Shown in pieces: positions 20,454-28,263 of a stretch of 64,000 bases of DNA. The translations under genes and the position numbers were made by a program. The stretch is from Pseudomonas paracarnis (lineage in GTDB: Bacteria; Pseudomonadota; Gammaproteobacteria; Pseudomonadales; Pseudomonadaceae), in contig NZ_CAJFCN010000004.1 in NCBI RefSeq assembly GCF_904063055.1, positions 310,001 through 374,000 of the forward strand. Direction: 5' to 3'. Position 1 is the first letter of the stretch, and each line of letters starts with the position of its first letter. The notes beneath the pieces are model-generated. The model had not been told where the DNA came from. It ran no database searches and saw nothing but the letters and a program-made list of their open reading frames with translations.

Positions 20454-21224
20454 TCAAGCCTCTTTGCGCGCGGAGAAAAACTCCGTTTCACTGACAATAC
20501 GGTTGACCAGGCGGCCCACGCCTTCGACTTCCACCACCACTTCATCCCCCGGTACCACATCGGCCAGGCCCTCGGGCGTGCCGGTGGCGATCATGTCGCC
20601 CGGTTGCAGGGTCATGAAGCTGGACAGGTATTCGATGAGGTAGGGGATATCGAAAATCATGTCTTTTGTGCTGCCTTCCTGGCGCAGTTCGCCGTTGATC
20701 CAGGTGCGCAATTTCAGGTTGCCTGGGTCGGGCACATCGGCCACGTCGACGATCCATGGGCCGACCGGGGTGGTGGCGTCGCGGTTTTTCACGCGTAGGT
20801 TGGGGCGGTAGTAATTCTCGAGGTAGTCGCGGATCGCGTAGTCGTTGCACACCGTGTAACCGGCCAGGTAGTCCAGGGCGTCGGCGCGTTTGACGTTGCG
20901 CGCGGTCTTGCCAATCACCGCCACCAGCTCGCACTCGTAGTGCATGTAGGCGATGTTGTCCGGGCGCCAGGTGACTTGGCGGTGGCCGGTGTAGGTGCCC
21001 ACCGATTTGATGAATGCCAGCGGTTCGGTCGGCGGCGTAAAGGCCAGTTCGGCGGCGTGGTCGGCGTAGTTCAAACCCAGGGCGAACATGTTGCCGGTGG
21101 CGGGTGGTAGCCATTGCACCTGGTCTTCGGCCAGCAACCGCCCATCCTCCAGGCGCACGCTGCAGTCGGCTTGCACCAATACGTTGTGGGTTGCACCTTC
21201 AAAGCGGATACGTGCGCGTTTCAT
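20454..21224 (-). CDS. hpaG2: HpaG2: 5-oxopent-3-ene-1,2,5-tricarboxylate decarboxylase / isomerase subunit
   Basis: The 256-residue FAH-fold protein has the family core FALGLNYADHAAEL, FIKSVGTYTGHRQ, YECELVAVIGKTARNVK and MIATGTPEGLADVVPGDEV, with the acidic metal ligands in YECELV. It corresponds to the C-terminal half of the fused enterobacterial HpaG. It decarboxylates and isomerises the pathway intermediate to 2-hydroxyhepta-2,4-dienedioate. Its ATG overlaps the hpaG1 stop. Confidence 0.9.
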   Translation of the reverse strand: MKRARIRFEGATHNVLVQADCSVRLEDGRLLAEDQVQWLPPATGNMFALGLNYADHAAELAFTPPTEPLAFIKSVGTYTGHRQVTWRPDNIAYMHYECELVAVIGKTARNVKRADALDYLAGYTVCNDYAIRDYLENYYRPNLRVKNRDATTPVGPWIVDVADVPDPGNLKLRTWINGELRQEGSTKDMIFDIPYLIEYLSSFMTLQPGDMIATGTPEGLADVVPGDEVVVEVEGVGRLVNRIVSETEFFSARKEA

Positions 21225-21886
21225 GCCGATGCCTCTGCTGCAATGGTGTTGCTCAGTCGGCCTATGCCGGTGATGTCGACCTCAACCTGGTCGCCTGGCT
21301 GCACATCCACGCGGCCTTGCGGAGTGCCGGTGATCAGCACATCGCCGGGGTACAGGGTCATGAACTCGCTGATCTCGGCGATCAATTGCGGGATGTCGCG
21401 TACCCAATGGGCGGTAGAGCTTTCCTGGCGCAGCTCGCCATTGACGAACAGCTTGAGGCTCAGTTGATTGGGGTTGGCCACTTGATCCCGCGCAACCAGC
21501 CGTGGGCCCAGGGCGCAAAACCCATCGCGGCATTTAGCTTTGACGGCAGGGCGGTAGTAGCTGTCTTCCGGCAGGCTGAATTCATTCACCACCACATACC
21601 CGGCCACATGGGCCATGGCGTTCTCCGGGCTGACACGGCTGGCGCGCTGGCCGATCACCACGCCCAGCGCCGGGCCCGGTTGCAGGCGCTCGCCGTGCGG
21701 GTGTAACACCACGCCGTCGTGCCCATTGCGCGTGTTGGGGGTTTTGATAAACAGCACCGGCTTGGTCGGTGGCTGCTGGTAGGGCGCCTGCTGGAAGGCG
21801 GCGAGATGCTGGTCCAGCAGGCCTTGGTAGTTCAGCGCAACGCCGAACAGGGTGCCGCTGGCAACATCATGCAGGGTACGACTCAT
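21221..21886 (-). CDS. hpaG1: HpaG1: N-terminal-type FAH-fold subunit of the decarboxylase/isomerase
   Basis: The 221-residue FAH-family protein corresponds to the N-terminal half of fused HpaG (GTLFGVALNYQGLLDQHLAAF, PVLFIKTPNTRNGHD, VLITGTPQGRVDVQPGDQVE). In enterobacteria both halves are one polypeptide of about 430 residues; here they are separate ORFs overlapping by four bases. AGGAG lies upstream of the ATG. It is the promoter-proximal gene of the operon and is divergent from hpaA. Confidence 0.9.
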   Translation of the reverse strand: MSRTLHDVASGTLFGVALNYQGLLDQHLAAFQQAPYQQPPTKPVLFIKTPNTRNGHDGVVLHPHGERLQPGPALGVVIGQRASRVSPENAMAHVAGYVVVNEFSLPEDSYYRPAVKAKCRDGFCALGPRLVARDQVANPNQLSLKLFVNGELRQESSTAHWVRDIPQLIAEISEFMTLYPGDVLITGTPQGRVDVQPGDQVEVDITGIGRLSNTIAAEASA

Positions 21887-21930
21887 GCGTTTCTCCTGGC
21901 GGTGACGACGGCTGCACAGGCCGTTCGTTA

Positions 21931-21962
21931 AGTTGTTAACGTTATAATTAATATGTTAACTA
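21931..21962. promoter_or_regulatory. Candidate HpaR operator in the hpaG1-hpaA divergent promoter
   Basis: GTTGTTAACGTTATAATTAA at 21933-21952 is followed by TATGTTAACTA, giving two GTTAAC cores about 20 bp apart in AT-rich DNA. A MarR repressor operator covering the hpaG1 promoter is the natural reading. The segment also contains TATAAT-like -10 sequences. Confidence 0.5.
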
Positions 21963-22014
21963 CCGTCAAGCGTGGCACACTGCGCTGGCCTCACAACAAC
22001 AAGAAGAGAGCCCC

Positions 22015-22875
22015 GTGAAGCCGATTCCCAACATCAACATCGGGCAGGTCTACGACCAGCGCTACAGCGACGCCGAGGTGCATTACGACAAGCTCGGCAA
22101 CCTGGCAGGTTTTTTCGGGCGCAATATGGCCGTGCATCGCCATGACCGGTTTTTCCAGGTGCATTACGTCAAGAGTGGCGCGGTGCGGGTATATCTGGAT
22201 GACCACCAATACGTTGAATCGGGGCCGATGTTTTTTCTCACGCCGCCCACGGTGGCCCACGCTTTTGTCACCGAGGCCGATGCCGACGGGCATGTGTTGA
22301 CGGTGCGCCAGCAACTGGTGTGGAGCTTGATCGACGCCGACCCCAGCCTTGCTTGCGGTGCCGCATGTGTGGCCTTGACTGGCGACGCCGAGGGTCTGGA
22401 GCCACTCTTCGAGGCGCTGTGCAGTGAGATCAACGCCGAACGGGCAGGGCGCGCCGCCGCCCTCGACAGCCTCACAAGGCTGATCATGATCCGCCTGCTG
22501 CGCCTGTGCGCCCACGCCCAGCCCGCACGTCCGACAGCCCATGAAGACCTGCGTATCTTCCATCGCTTCAACGAACTGATCGAAGCCCACTATCTGGAAC
22601 ATTGGCCGTTGGCGCGTTATGCCCAAGGTATTGGCGTGACCCAGGCGCGGCTCAATGAAGTGTGCCGGCGCATCGCCGACCTGCCCTCCAAGCGCCTGAT
22701 CCTTGAACGGCTGATGCAGGAGGCCAAGCGCCTGCTGTTGTTTACCGGCAGTTCCGCGAATGAAATCTGCTACCAACTGGGGTTCAAGGACCCAGCGTAT
22801 TTCAGTCGGTTTTTCTTGCGGTACGCGCAGATGACGCCGGGGGAATATCGGGTGCGTCAGTCGGCGATACGCTGA
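22015..22875 (+). CDS. hpaA: AraC-family activator HpaA
   Basis: The 286-residue regulator has an N-terminal cupin sensing domain (FQVHYVKSGAVRVYLDDHQY, FFLTPPTVAHAF) and a C-terminal AraC HTH (LARYAQGIGVTQARLNEVCRR and ANEICYQLGFKDPAYFSRFFLRYA). It follows the enterobacterial HpaA pattern; HpaA activates the hydroxylase genes in response to 4-hydroxyphenylacetate. The start is a GTG with AGAGAG upstream. In this genome the hydroxylase pair lies about 17 kb away, so its target here could instead be the hpa operon. Confidence 0.86.
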   Translation: MKPIPNINIGQVYDQRYSDAEVHYDKLGNLAGFFGRNMAVHRHDRFFQVHYVKSGAVRVYLDDHQYVESGPMFFLTPPTVAHAFVTEADADGHVLTVRQQLVWSLIDADPSLACGAACVALTGDAEGLEPLFEALCSEINAERAGRAAALDSLTRLIMIRLLRLCAHAQPARPTAHEDLRIFHRFNELIEAHYLEHWPLARYAQGIGVTQARLNEVCRRIADLPSKRLILERLMQEAKRLLLFTGSSANEICYQLGFKDPAYFSRFFLRYAQMTPGEYRVRQSAIR

Positions 22876-22960
22876 GGATTGTTCGGAGAAAAAGCGCAAC
22901 GCTGAGGAATTTTCTGATAGCGGTTCGTTGAACGAGAAGGATGTTGTTACCTGTCTGGCA

Positions 22961-22988
22961 GGAACTTTTCCGACCGCCTGGCCACGCA
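22961..22988 (+). promoter_or_regulatory. Candidate hrp box (HrpL-dependent promoter)
   Basis: GGAACT (22961-22966) and CCACGCA (22982-22988) are separated by exactly 15 bases. The consensus is GGAACC/T-N15-16-CCACNNA. The site lies about 100 bp upstream of two effector-like genes and points toward them. The match is by eye only. Confidence 0.6.
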
Positions 22989-23086
22989 TGAGTACTTGTT
23001 CAGTGCAGGCTTTCGGCAGCGGCGGTGAGCAAGTAGCGCCTGATAGTTTTCGCTTGTCCTCCTTCAATTAAATGAGACTTCCTACA

Positions 23087-24217
23087 ATGCTCACGCACAC
23101 TCAGCCTGCTTACTCACCTGCGCACTCAACGTTTACACAGCCTGATAAAACCCTTGATCAACCCGTTACAGATCGACCCAATCCCTTGGGTCAATCACCG
23201 GCACATTATCCGATTGGCCCAAGCGTTAACTCAAACCGTGACGCAGAGCTGGGGGAGCTGTTGAGGTTGTTGGGTACATTAGTCGTGGCACTTAAAACAT
23301 GGATGAGCAGGGAGAATGAGGCGCCGAAACCCCAGCCACCCGTTGTGGCTTACCCAACCCCTGTTGTGAGTTCGCCGCATAGACCACTGATGAATACGCA
23401 GACTGCACCTGACACCGTGCCAACCGTTAAAAGTGTATGGAAAGAACAATTGGCGCCCTTCATGAACCGGCCGAACCTCGCCAAGACCCGTAGCGCGTTT
23501 GATACCGAACTCGCTGAGATGTTTTCAGATAAAAACTATGAGCCAATCACTACGTTTATGTCTGAAAAACCCAAAGGGCAAAAGCCTGACGACCTGCGCA
23601 ATGGGTTGCGTGCCACGTATGAGAACTTTCCTTACCTGGGCATCTTGGGCCGAGAGGAGCACGTGGCCGCGATCAAGGTTGTCATGGCTACATTCGGGCA
23701 AAGCCCTATCGGGATTTTCAAGCACGTCGTCAAACATGGCGACCACTATGACGTGACGATGCGAGACGGCTTCAAGCTGATAATCACCGTTGAAGAACTT
23801 GAACTGGCGGCCAGGGCGGCAAAGTTCAGTGGCGGCGATGAAGGCATGGTCAAGGATGCGCAATTTCTGTTTGGCGTGATGAGCAAGCGCCAGCACATTG
23901 AACTGGCGCGCGAGAGGGCCGCGGACCGTTTCTTCAGCCACTATGAAAAAGACAGCGCGTACCATGCCGAGGCTAGTTATCCGGGTGTACTGGTGGGGGC
24001 CGGAGGCGGCATCGACGGTGACACGGCGCTGTCCTATCTGGGGCTGAAAGAACATATGCAGGTCATCGAGGCCAGTGCTTTGGGGGCGCAGGTCGGGGTG
24101 CCGTTGGACAAGGGCGGGAGAAACAAGAACGGCGTGATTATTGAGGGCGTGATGGAGGGCCAGTTATACAACACGCCGGTTTCACCGTCATTGAAGGTAG
24201 TCACCCTTCGCGGGTAA
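23087..24217 (+). CDS. Putative type III effector-like protein, inactive paralogue
   Basis: The 376-residue protein is of unknown function. Its first 100 or so residues are rich in Ser, Thr, Pro and Gln without a signal peptide (MLTHTQPAYSPAHSTFTQPD), like type III export signals. Residues about 180-275 (AAIKVVMATFGQSPIGIFK, YDVTMRDGFKLIITVEELE, DAQFLFGVMSKRQ) match residues 100-195 of the next gene's product. Where that protein has Cys110 and His250, this one has Glu190 and, approximately, Lys347. A candidate hrp box lies upstream. The start could also be the ATG at 23072. Low-GC codons and isolation from neighbouring pathways hint at transfer. Confidence 0.6.
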   Translation: MLTHTQPAYSPAHSTFTQPDKTLDQPVTDRPNPLGQSPAHYPIGPSVNSNRDAELGELLRLLGTLVVALKTWMSRENEAPKPQPPVVAYPTPVVSSPHRPLMNTQTAPDTVPTVKSVWKEQLAPFMNRPNLAKTRSAFDTELAEMFSDKNYEPITTFMSEKPKGQKPDDLRNGLRATYENFPYLGILGREEHVAAIKVVMATFGQSPIGIFKHVVKHGDHYDVTMRDGFKLIITVEELELAARAAKFSGGDEGMVKDAQFLFGVMSKRQHIELARERAADRFFSHYEKDSAYHAEASYPGVLVGAGGGIDGDTALSYLGLKEHMQVIEASALGAQVGVPLDKGGRNKNGVIIEGVMEGQLYNTPVSPSLKVVTLRG

Positions 24218-24254
24218 TTTGAAGTGTTCGGTAAGTGTCAGGAGGTTATCCAAC

Positions 24255-25109
24255 ATGTTAGTGTCTTGCGTTAATGCTGTTGCTCTTGGTCATGCCAGGG
24301 CGAGCGATGCTGTAACTTCTCCAGTTGTTGTGTCTTCTTCCAATCCGCCTGCGCCAGCCAGCGAAGCCAAACAACTGAGTAGCCTGGTAGGCGAGTTGGA
24401 ACGTCTGTTGGCCACGTTATCCGCTCGGTTGAACCCCGACGTTGATTCAGTACCTTTGCCTGCGAGTGTCACCGATAACCGCACCGTCAATCGTGACGAA
24501 TTCTTGAAAGGTACGCCTGCGAATACGGGCATCAAGCCCACTGATATTTTCAAAAGCTTTTACCAATTGACCGAAGGTAATTGCGTGACGATATCCGCCA
24601 TTAAGGCCGTGATGATGAGATTCGGCCATAACCCTTACGGTATTTACAAATCCATCGTGGTCACCGACACCGGCTATCGTATTGTCACGCGCGATGGGTT
24701 CAAGCTGCACATCACCCATGACGAACTGAAGCAGGCCACGGCCGGCGCCAACTTCGGCTCCGACCGGCCCAACGATGTTCTGGTCAATGCACACTTTCTA
24801 TATGCCGTCAGTGCCAAACGCGCCTACCTCGAAAATAATGACGGGGAGGCTAATAAGAGTTTTGCCGCAGCCATACGCAGCCTCAATGATGGCGAGTATC
24901 CGGGACAGGCCTTGCGTCGCCTGGGCTTGAAAGACTTCGTGGCGCCCGCGACCCTCCAGGACTTCCTGAACGGCGCTATCGGCACGGTCACCAGCGGCTT
25001 TCATTCGATGGCCGTGGTGGGCGGCTTCCTGGACAAATACGGGCACAAACAACCACTGGAAAGCGGCGATGCAAACCGGCGTGCCGCGGTTGGGCTCAAG
25101 TTACTCTAA
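24255..25109 (+). CDS. Putative type III effector-like cysteine protease-fold protein
   Basis: The 284-residue protein is paralogous to its upstream neighbour. After a low-complexity Ser/Pro/Ala-rich N-terminus (to about residue 45) come EGNCVTISAIKAVMMRFG (Cys110), TGYRIVTRDGFKLHITHDEL and NAHFLYAVSAKRA. Near the end is SGFHSMAVVGGFLDKYG (His250, Asp260). A buried GNC followed much later by an H-x-M-A-V-V-G-G-x-x-D motif is the usual layout of papain- or calpain-like cysteine proteases. That assignment is inferred. AGGAGG strongly supports the ATG at 24255, 37 bp after the first paralogue, so both probably share the hrp-box promoter. Confidence 0.6.
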   Translation: MLVSCVNAVALGHARASDAVTSPVVVSSSNPPAPASEAKQLSSLVGELERLLATLSARLNPDVDSVPLPASVTDNRTVNRDEFLKGTPANTGIKPTDIFKSFYQLTEGNCVTISAIKAVMMRFGHNPYGIYKSIVVTDTGYRIVTRDGFKLHITHDELKQATAGANFGSDRPNDVLVNAHFLYAVSAKRAYLENNDGEANKSFAAAIRSLNDGEYPGQALRRLGLKDFVAPATLQDFLNGAIGTVTSGFHSMAVVGGFLDKYGHKQPLESGDANRRAAVGLKLL

Positions 25110-25122
25110 CGTCGTGTGTTTA

Positions 25123-25926
25123 TCAGGCGCCCACCATCCATTTGGCCAGGCCATGCCGGCCGCTCACGCCCAGCTTGGCGGCTGCGCGCTTGAGGTAGGT
25201 CTCGATCGAGCTGTTTTTGACACTGAGTTTCTCCGCGATTTGCGGCACGGTACCGCCGGTCAGCAGACCGAGGCACACTTCCTGTTCCCGCGCCGAAAGG
25301 GTGATGTCGCTCAAAGACAAGCGTTTGTAGAATTCACGCTTCAACTGCGATTGTTCCAGCAGGGTATGGGCCGGCTCAGTTTCGGCGCGTGGAGCCTGGC
25401 GCAGGCTCTGGGCGTGCCGCTCCATCAACGGCAACAGTGTGTCCGACAGGCGCTTGAGAAACGACAACTCAGCCAGGGAAAACCCCTGCTGGGTCGGCGG
25501 ACGGTAGAACGAAATCACACAACGTCGATTGCCCTGGCGCGATACCAGGTTGCATTGGTGGGAAGTGCCGCGCGGATGCGCGCTGTTGGCCTTGGCGTTC
25601 ATCTGGATCAGCAGCGGGTCTTGCATGTGCAGCATCTGCCGCAACAGCGGGTGGTCGTTCAGCGCATGCAAGGTCTGGGGCACCGACAAATCCTTTTTCA
25701 CCCCGGCGCTGCCTAGTAACTTGATGCCCAGCACGCGGTCGCGCAGTTCATCCAGGGTCCATTCGCTGAGGTCTACCAGGTGAATCGGTACCCACTTGCC
25801 CACCAACTGCAACATCGTGGCGGCGAAATGTTCGTCGCCGCTGTTTGAAATCAACTCGCCCATTTCGGCATAGAAAAAATGCGGGCCGCAGGTGCCGCCA
25901 ATACTGGGGGTCAGACTCATAGCCAT
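25123..25926 (-). CDS. LuxR-family transcriptional regulator
   Basis: The 267-residue regulator has a C-terminal LuxR/GerE HTH (LSAREQEVCLGLLTGGTVPQIAEKLSVKNSSIETYLKRAAAKLG). The unassigned N-terminal sensory region of about 190 residues contains RGTSHQCNLVSRQGNRRCVISFYRP. No phosphoreceiver domain or clear AHL-binding signature is visible. It converges on the effector-like pair with only 13 bp between stops. AAGGA precedes the ATG at 25926; an ATG at 25920 is also possible. Its target is unknown. Confidence 0.75.
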   Translation of the reverse strand: MAMSLTPSIGGTCGPHFFYAEMGELISNSGDEHFAATMLQLVGKWVPIHLVDLSEWTLDELRDRVLGIKLLGSAGVKKDLSVPQTLHALNDHPLLRQMLHMQDPLLIQMNAKANSAHPRGTSHQCNLVSRQGNRRCVISFYRPPTQQGFSLAELSFLKRLSDTLLPLMERHAQSLRQAPRAETEPAHTLLEQSQLKREFYKRLSLSDITLSAREQEVCLGLLTGGTVPQIAEKLSVKNSSIETYLKRAAAKLGVSGRHGLAKWMVGA

Positions 25927-26133
25927 CTCATCCTTGATGTCGAAAACCGTCAACGGTTGCCCAGGGCCTGTGCAGGGCGTTCCGTACTGCTTGAACGTAA
26001 CTCGGCGTTCGAAATTTCATTTAGCCATGGGGCTTTGTCCTACGTATGTAGCGGGAACGAGGGACACAAGCTGCCATAAAAACTGCGCCATTAAACCGAC
26101 GTTTCTCATGAGTTGAGCCGGCTACGTACAGGC

Positions 26134-26163
26134 GTAAGTTATTTTTAGTTTTGCTTAACTTAC
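26134..26163. promoter_or_regulatory. Inverted repeat GTAAGTTA/TAACTTAC in AT-rich intergenic DNA
   Basis: A perfect 8-bp inverted repeat (26134-26141 and 26156-26163) flanks a T-rich 14-base spacer. The rest of the gap between the LuxR gene and the NRPS relic (25927-26409) contains no supported gene. The element could be an operator or a weak terminator. Confidence 0.3.
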
Positions 26164-26409
26164 TGAAAATAATTAGGAAAATAGAAAAAACAGGAGGTAT
26201 CAAAAACGCCACTATCGATCAGATGTAGCCAATCTCCTACAGCGCTTTAATCATTTCAGCCATGCACCGTCGGCCAAGGCCTATCCCTCCGTTTGAATGT
26301 CCGGGTTTCGGGTGACAGCCCCCCCGGCGGCCATGCTCCCATCCGGCAACTTCGGCGTAATGAGCCACCTCTGCGCGGCGAGTGCCTGACCCCCCATGAG
26401 AAGGATCTT

Positions 26410-26692
26410 ATGCAGCATTCCTCCAGCCTGCCGGCCCGCTTCTCCCTCACTGGCGCCCAACAAGACATTTGGCTCGACCAACTGCGCGTGGGCGAGTCAC
26501 AATCCTGGCCCGGCGTGGTCTCGACACCCTGGCGGGGTTGTTGGCGATCCTCAAGTCCGAGGCCTGCTACGTGCCGCTGGACCCGGCCCATCCCGCCGAA
26601 CGCCTGGAGTATCTGCTGCACGATAGCGCACCGGTTGCCATCCTGACCCAGCAGAACCAGGGACACGGCTGGCTGGCCCTTTACAAACCATG
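26410..26692 (+). pseudogene. Collapsed non-ribosomal peptide synthetase gene
   Basis: The ATG at 26410, preceded by GAAGGA, opens a frame reading MQHSSSLPARFSLTGAQQDIWLDQLR, the start of an NRPS condensation domain. After about position 26500 that frame loses sense. A different frame then reads RGLDTLAGLLAILK, followed by ACYVPLDPAHPAERLEYLLHDSAPVAILTQQ, the N-terminal core of an adenylation domain, and stops at 26692. About a kilobase of condensation domain is missing at the junction and the rest of the synthetase is gone. It is an internally deleted, frameshifted remnant. Confidence 0.8.
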
Positions 26693-26717
26693 ACAAAAGG
26701 CCAGCAAGCACAGTGCC

Positions 26718-28235
26718 TCAACGTATCCCCGGAACAAACGCCACACTCCCTCCCTCACGCGCCCTGAACAACCGCTCCCCATTATCCGGCTGGGTCGTCA
26801 CCACCTGATGATCCACCCCCAGGAACGCCAACGGCGTCGGCTCGTCCTTGGAATACTGCGTGACGATAATCGTGCGTTGCGGATCAAACCCCTGGCCGCT
26901 GGTTTTTTCCAACCAGGCCATGAACGCGACGCTGTTGCCCTGGCGCGGGAAGTCCTGGCTTTCGCTGACGTAGTAGAAAGGTTTACCGTGGTTTTGCAGG
27001 TACATGGGCAGCTTGTTGTCGACCTCTACCAGCACCAGTTGCCATTGGTTCCAGGGCGCGCTTTTCTCCGCCTGGGCTTGCAGGTCGGCGGCGAAGCGGG
27101 TAACGCCGCCGTTGCCATTTGTCCAAGGGTAGATCACGCCCAGCACCAGCAAGAGCAGGCCTGCGCTGAGGCCAAAGCCTGTTTGCCAGCGCAGCCAGCT
27201 CATCGGTTTTTTGCGCAGGCGTTCACTCAGCCACCAGGCGGCGAGCAGTTGGGCAAAGGGTACCAGCGGCAACACGTAGTAGCTGCGGCGGCTGCCGCTG
27301 GCGGTGAAGAATACAAACAACAGGCCCAGGCCCCACACCAGCCAGCGTACGTTGGGCGGCGCTCTGCGCCAGTTGCGCACGGCCAGCCACAGGCCAAGTA
27401 TCCAGCAGGGTGCCCAGGGCAGGGTGTAGACCGGCAGGTAAATCAGGTAGGTGTAGATCGGCCCCATATGGTCGAAGGGGTCGAAGAAACGCACCACGTT
27501 TTCGCGGAACACCAGCTCCAGGCCGCTCTCGCCGTAAGTGGGGGCGCCGTAGCGGTGGGACAGTACAAAGGGAATCGCATACACCACGCCGGCGATGAGC
27601 AGGGCCAGCACTAGGCGCAGGTTGAGGTGGCGTTTGTAGCGGTGTTCGCTGAGCAAGTGTGGCAACAGCATCAGCGCCGGCAGCACCACACCGATCAAAC
27701 CCTTGAACAGCGAGGTGGCGGCCAGCAACAGGAAAAACACCGTGTAGCGCCCCAGCCGCGTGTCATCCGGCCCACGCCAATACCACCACACCGCTGCCAG
27801 TACGCCACACACGGTGAGTACATCGGCGGTGGCCACGCGAGCCCAGAACAGGAAATAGAAGGTGGTGGCGAGCATCCACCCGGCAATCAGCCCGGTGCCT
27901 TTGCGAAACAGGCGTTCACCGATCAGGTACACCAGCCAGATGCTCAACCATGCGGCAAGCACCGATGACAGGCGCAGCGACCACGGGCCGAGGCCGCCCA
28001 GCAGGTGGGCAAACCCGGTAATCAGCCAATAGGAGGGCAGGGGTTTGTCGTAATACGGCGTGCCTTTGAGGTATGGGTCGAAGTAGTCACCGCTTTGCAG
28101 CATCTGCAAGGCGATATTCGCCCAGCGCGTTTCCGGCCCCCACAGGTCGCGGCTGCCCAGGCCCAGCAAGAGCAGCAAGGCCGAGGTGCCCAGCAGTAAC
28201 ACCAGGGCGCCGCGTTCGGTTTTCCAGAAGCTCAT
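26718..28235 (-). CDS. ArnT-like glycosyltransferase (PMT/GT83 family)
   Basis: The 505-residue multi-spanning membrane protein has the ArnT/PMT N-terminal pattern: a first helix, a periplasmic loop with the acidic pair LWGPETRWANIALQMLQSGDY, and YDKPLPSYWLITGFAHLL. About twelve hydrophobic segments are followed by a soluble C-terminal region. It lies just downstream of a second, more canonical ArnT gene, on the same strand. Such enzymes transfer sugars from undecaprenyl phosphate to lipid A or another periplasmic acceptor. The acceptor of this paralogue is unknown. Confidence 0.8.
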   Translation of the reverse strand: MSFWKTERGALVLLLGTSALLLLLGLGSRDLWGPETRWANIALQMLQSGDYFDPYLKGTPYYDKPLPSYWLITGFAHLLGGLGPWSLRLSSVLAAWLSIWLVYLIGERLFRKGTGLIAGWMLATTFYFLFWARVATADVLTVCGVLAAVWWYWRGPDDTRLGRYTVFFLLLAATSLFKGLIGVVLPALMLLPHLLSEHRYKRHLNLRLVLALLIAGVVYAIPFVLSHRYGAPTYGESGLELVFRENVVRFFDPFDHMGPIYTYLIYLPVYTLPWAPCWILGLWLAVRNWRRAPPNVRWLVWGLGLLFVFFTASGSRRSYYVLPLVPFAQLLAAWWLSERLRKKPMSWLRWQTGFGLSAGLLLLVLGVIYPWTNGNGGVTRFAADLQAQAEKSAPWNQWQLVLVEVDNKLPMYLQNHGKPFYYVSESQDFPRQGNSVAFMAWLEKTSGQGFDPQRTIIVTQYSKDEPTPLAFLGVDHQVVTTQPDNGERLFRAREGGSVAFVPGIR

Positions 28236-28263
28236 GGGGTGGTCCCTGTGGCAGGCGCTGCAT

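Noticed and set aside
18934..20643. 569-codon open frame on the plus strand
   Set aside because: It is antisense to hpaE, which has full-length family similarity. The plus frame has no recognisable motif.
22015..22875. hpaA as the regulator of the flanking effector-like genes
   Set aside because: Its sequence follows HpaA of the 4-hydroxyphenylacetate pathway and it is divergent from the hpa operon. Its codon use matches the catabolic genes and not the downstream accessory patch.
26021..26212. Small 63-codon minus-strand ORF with a hydrophobic start
   Set aside because: It has no ribosome site and no similarity that I can recognise; the AT-rich sequence favours chance hydrophobic codons.
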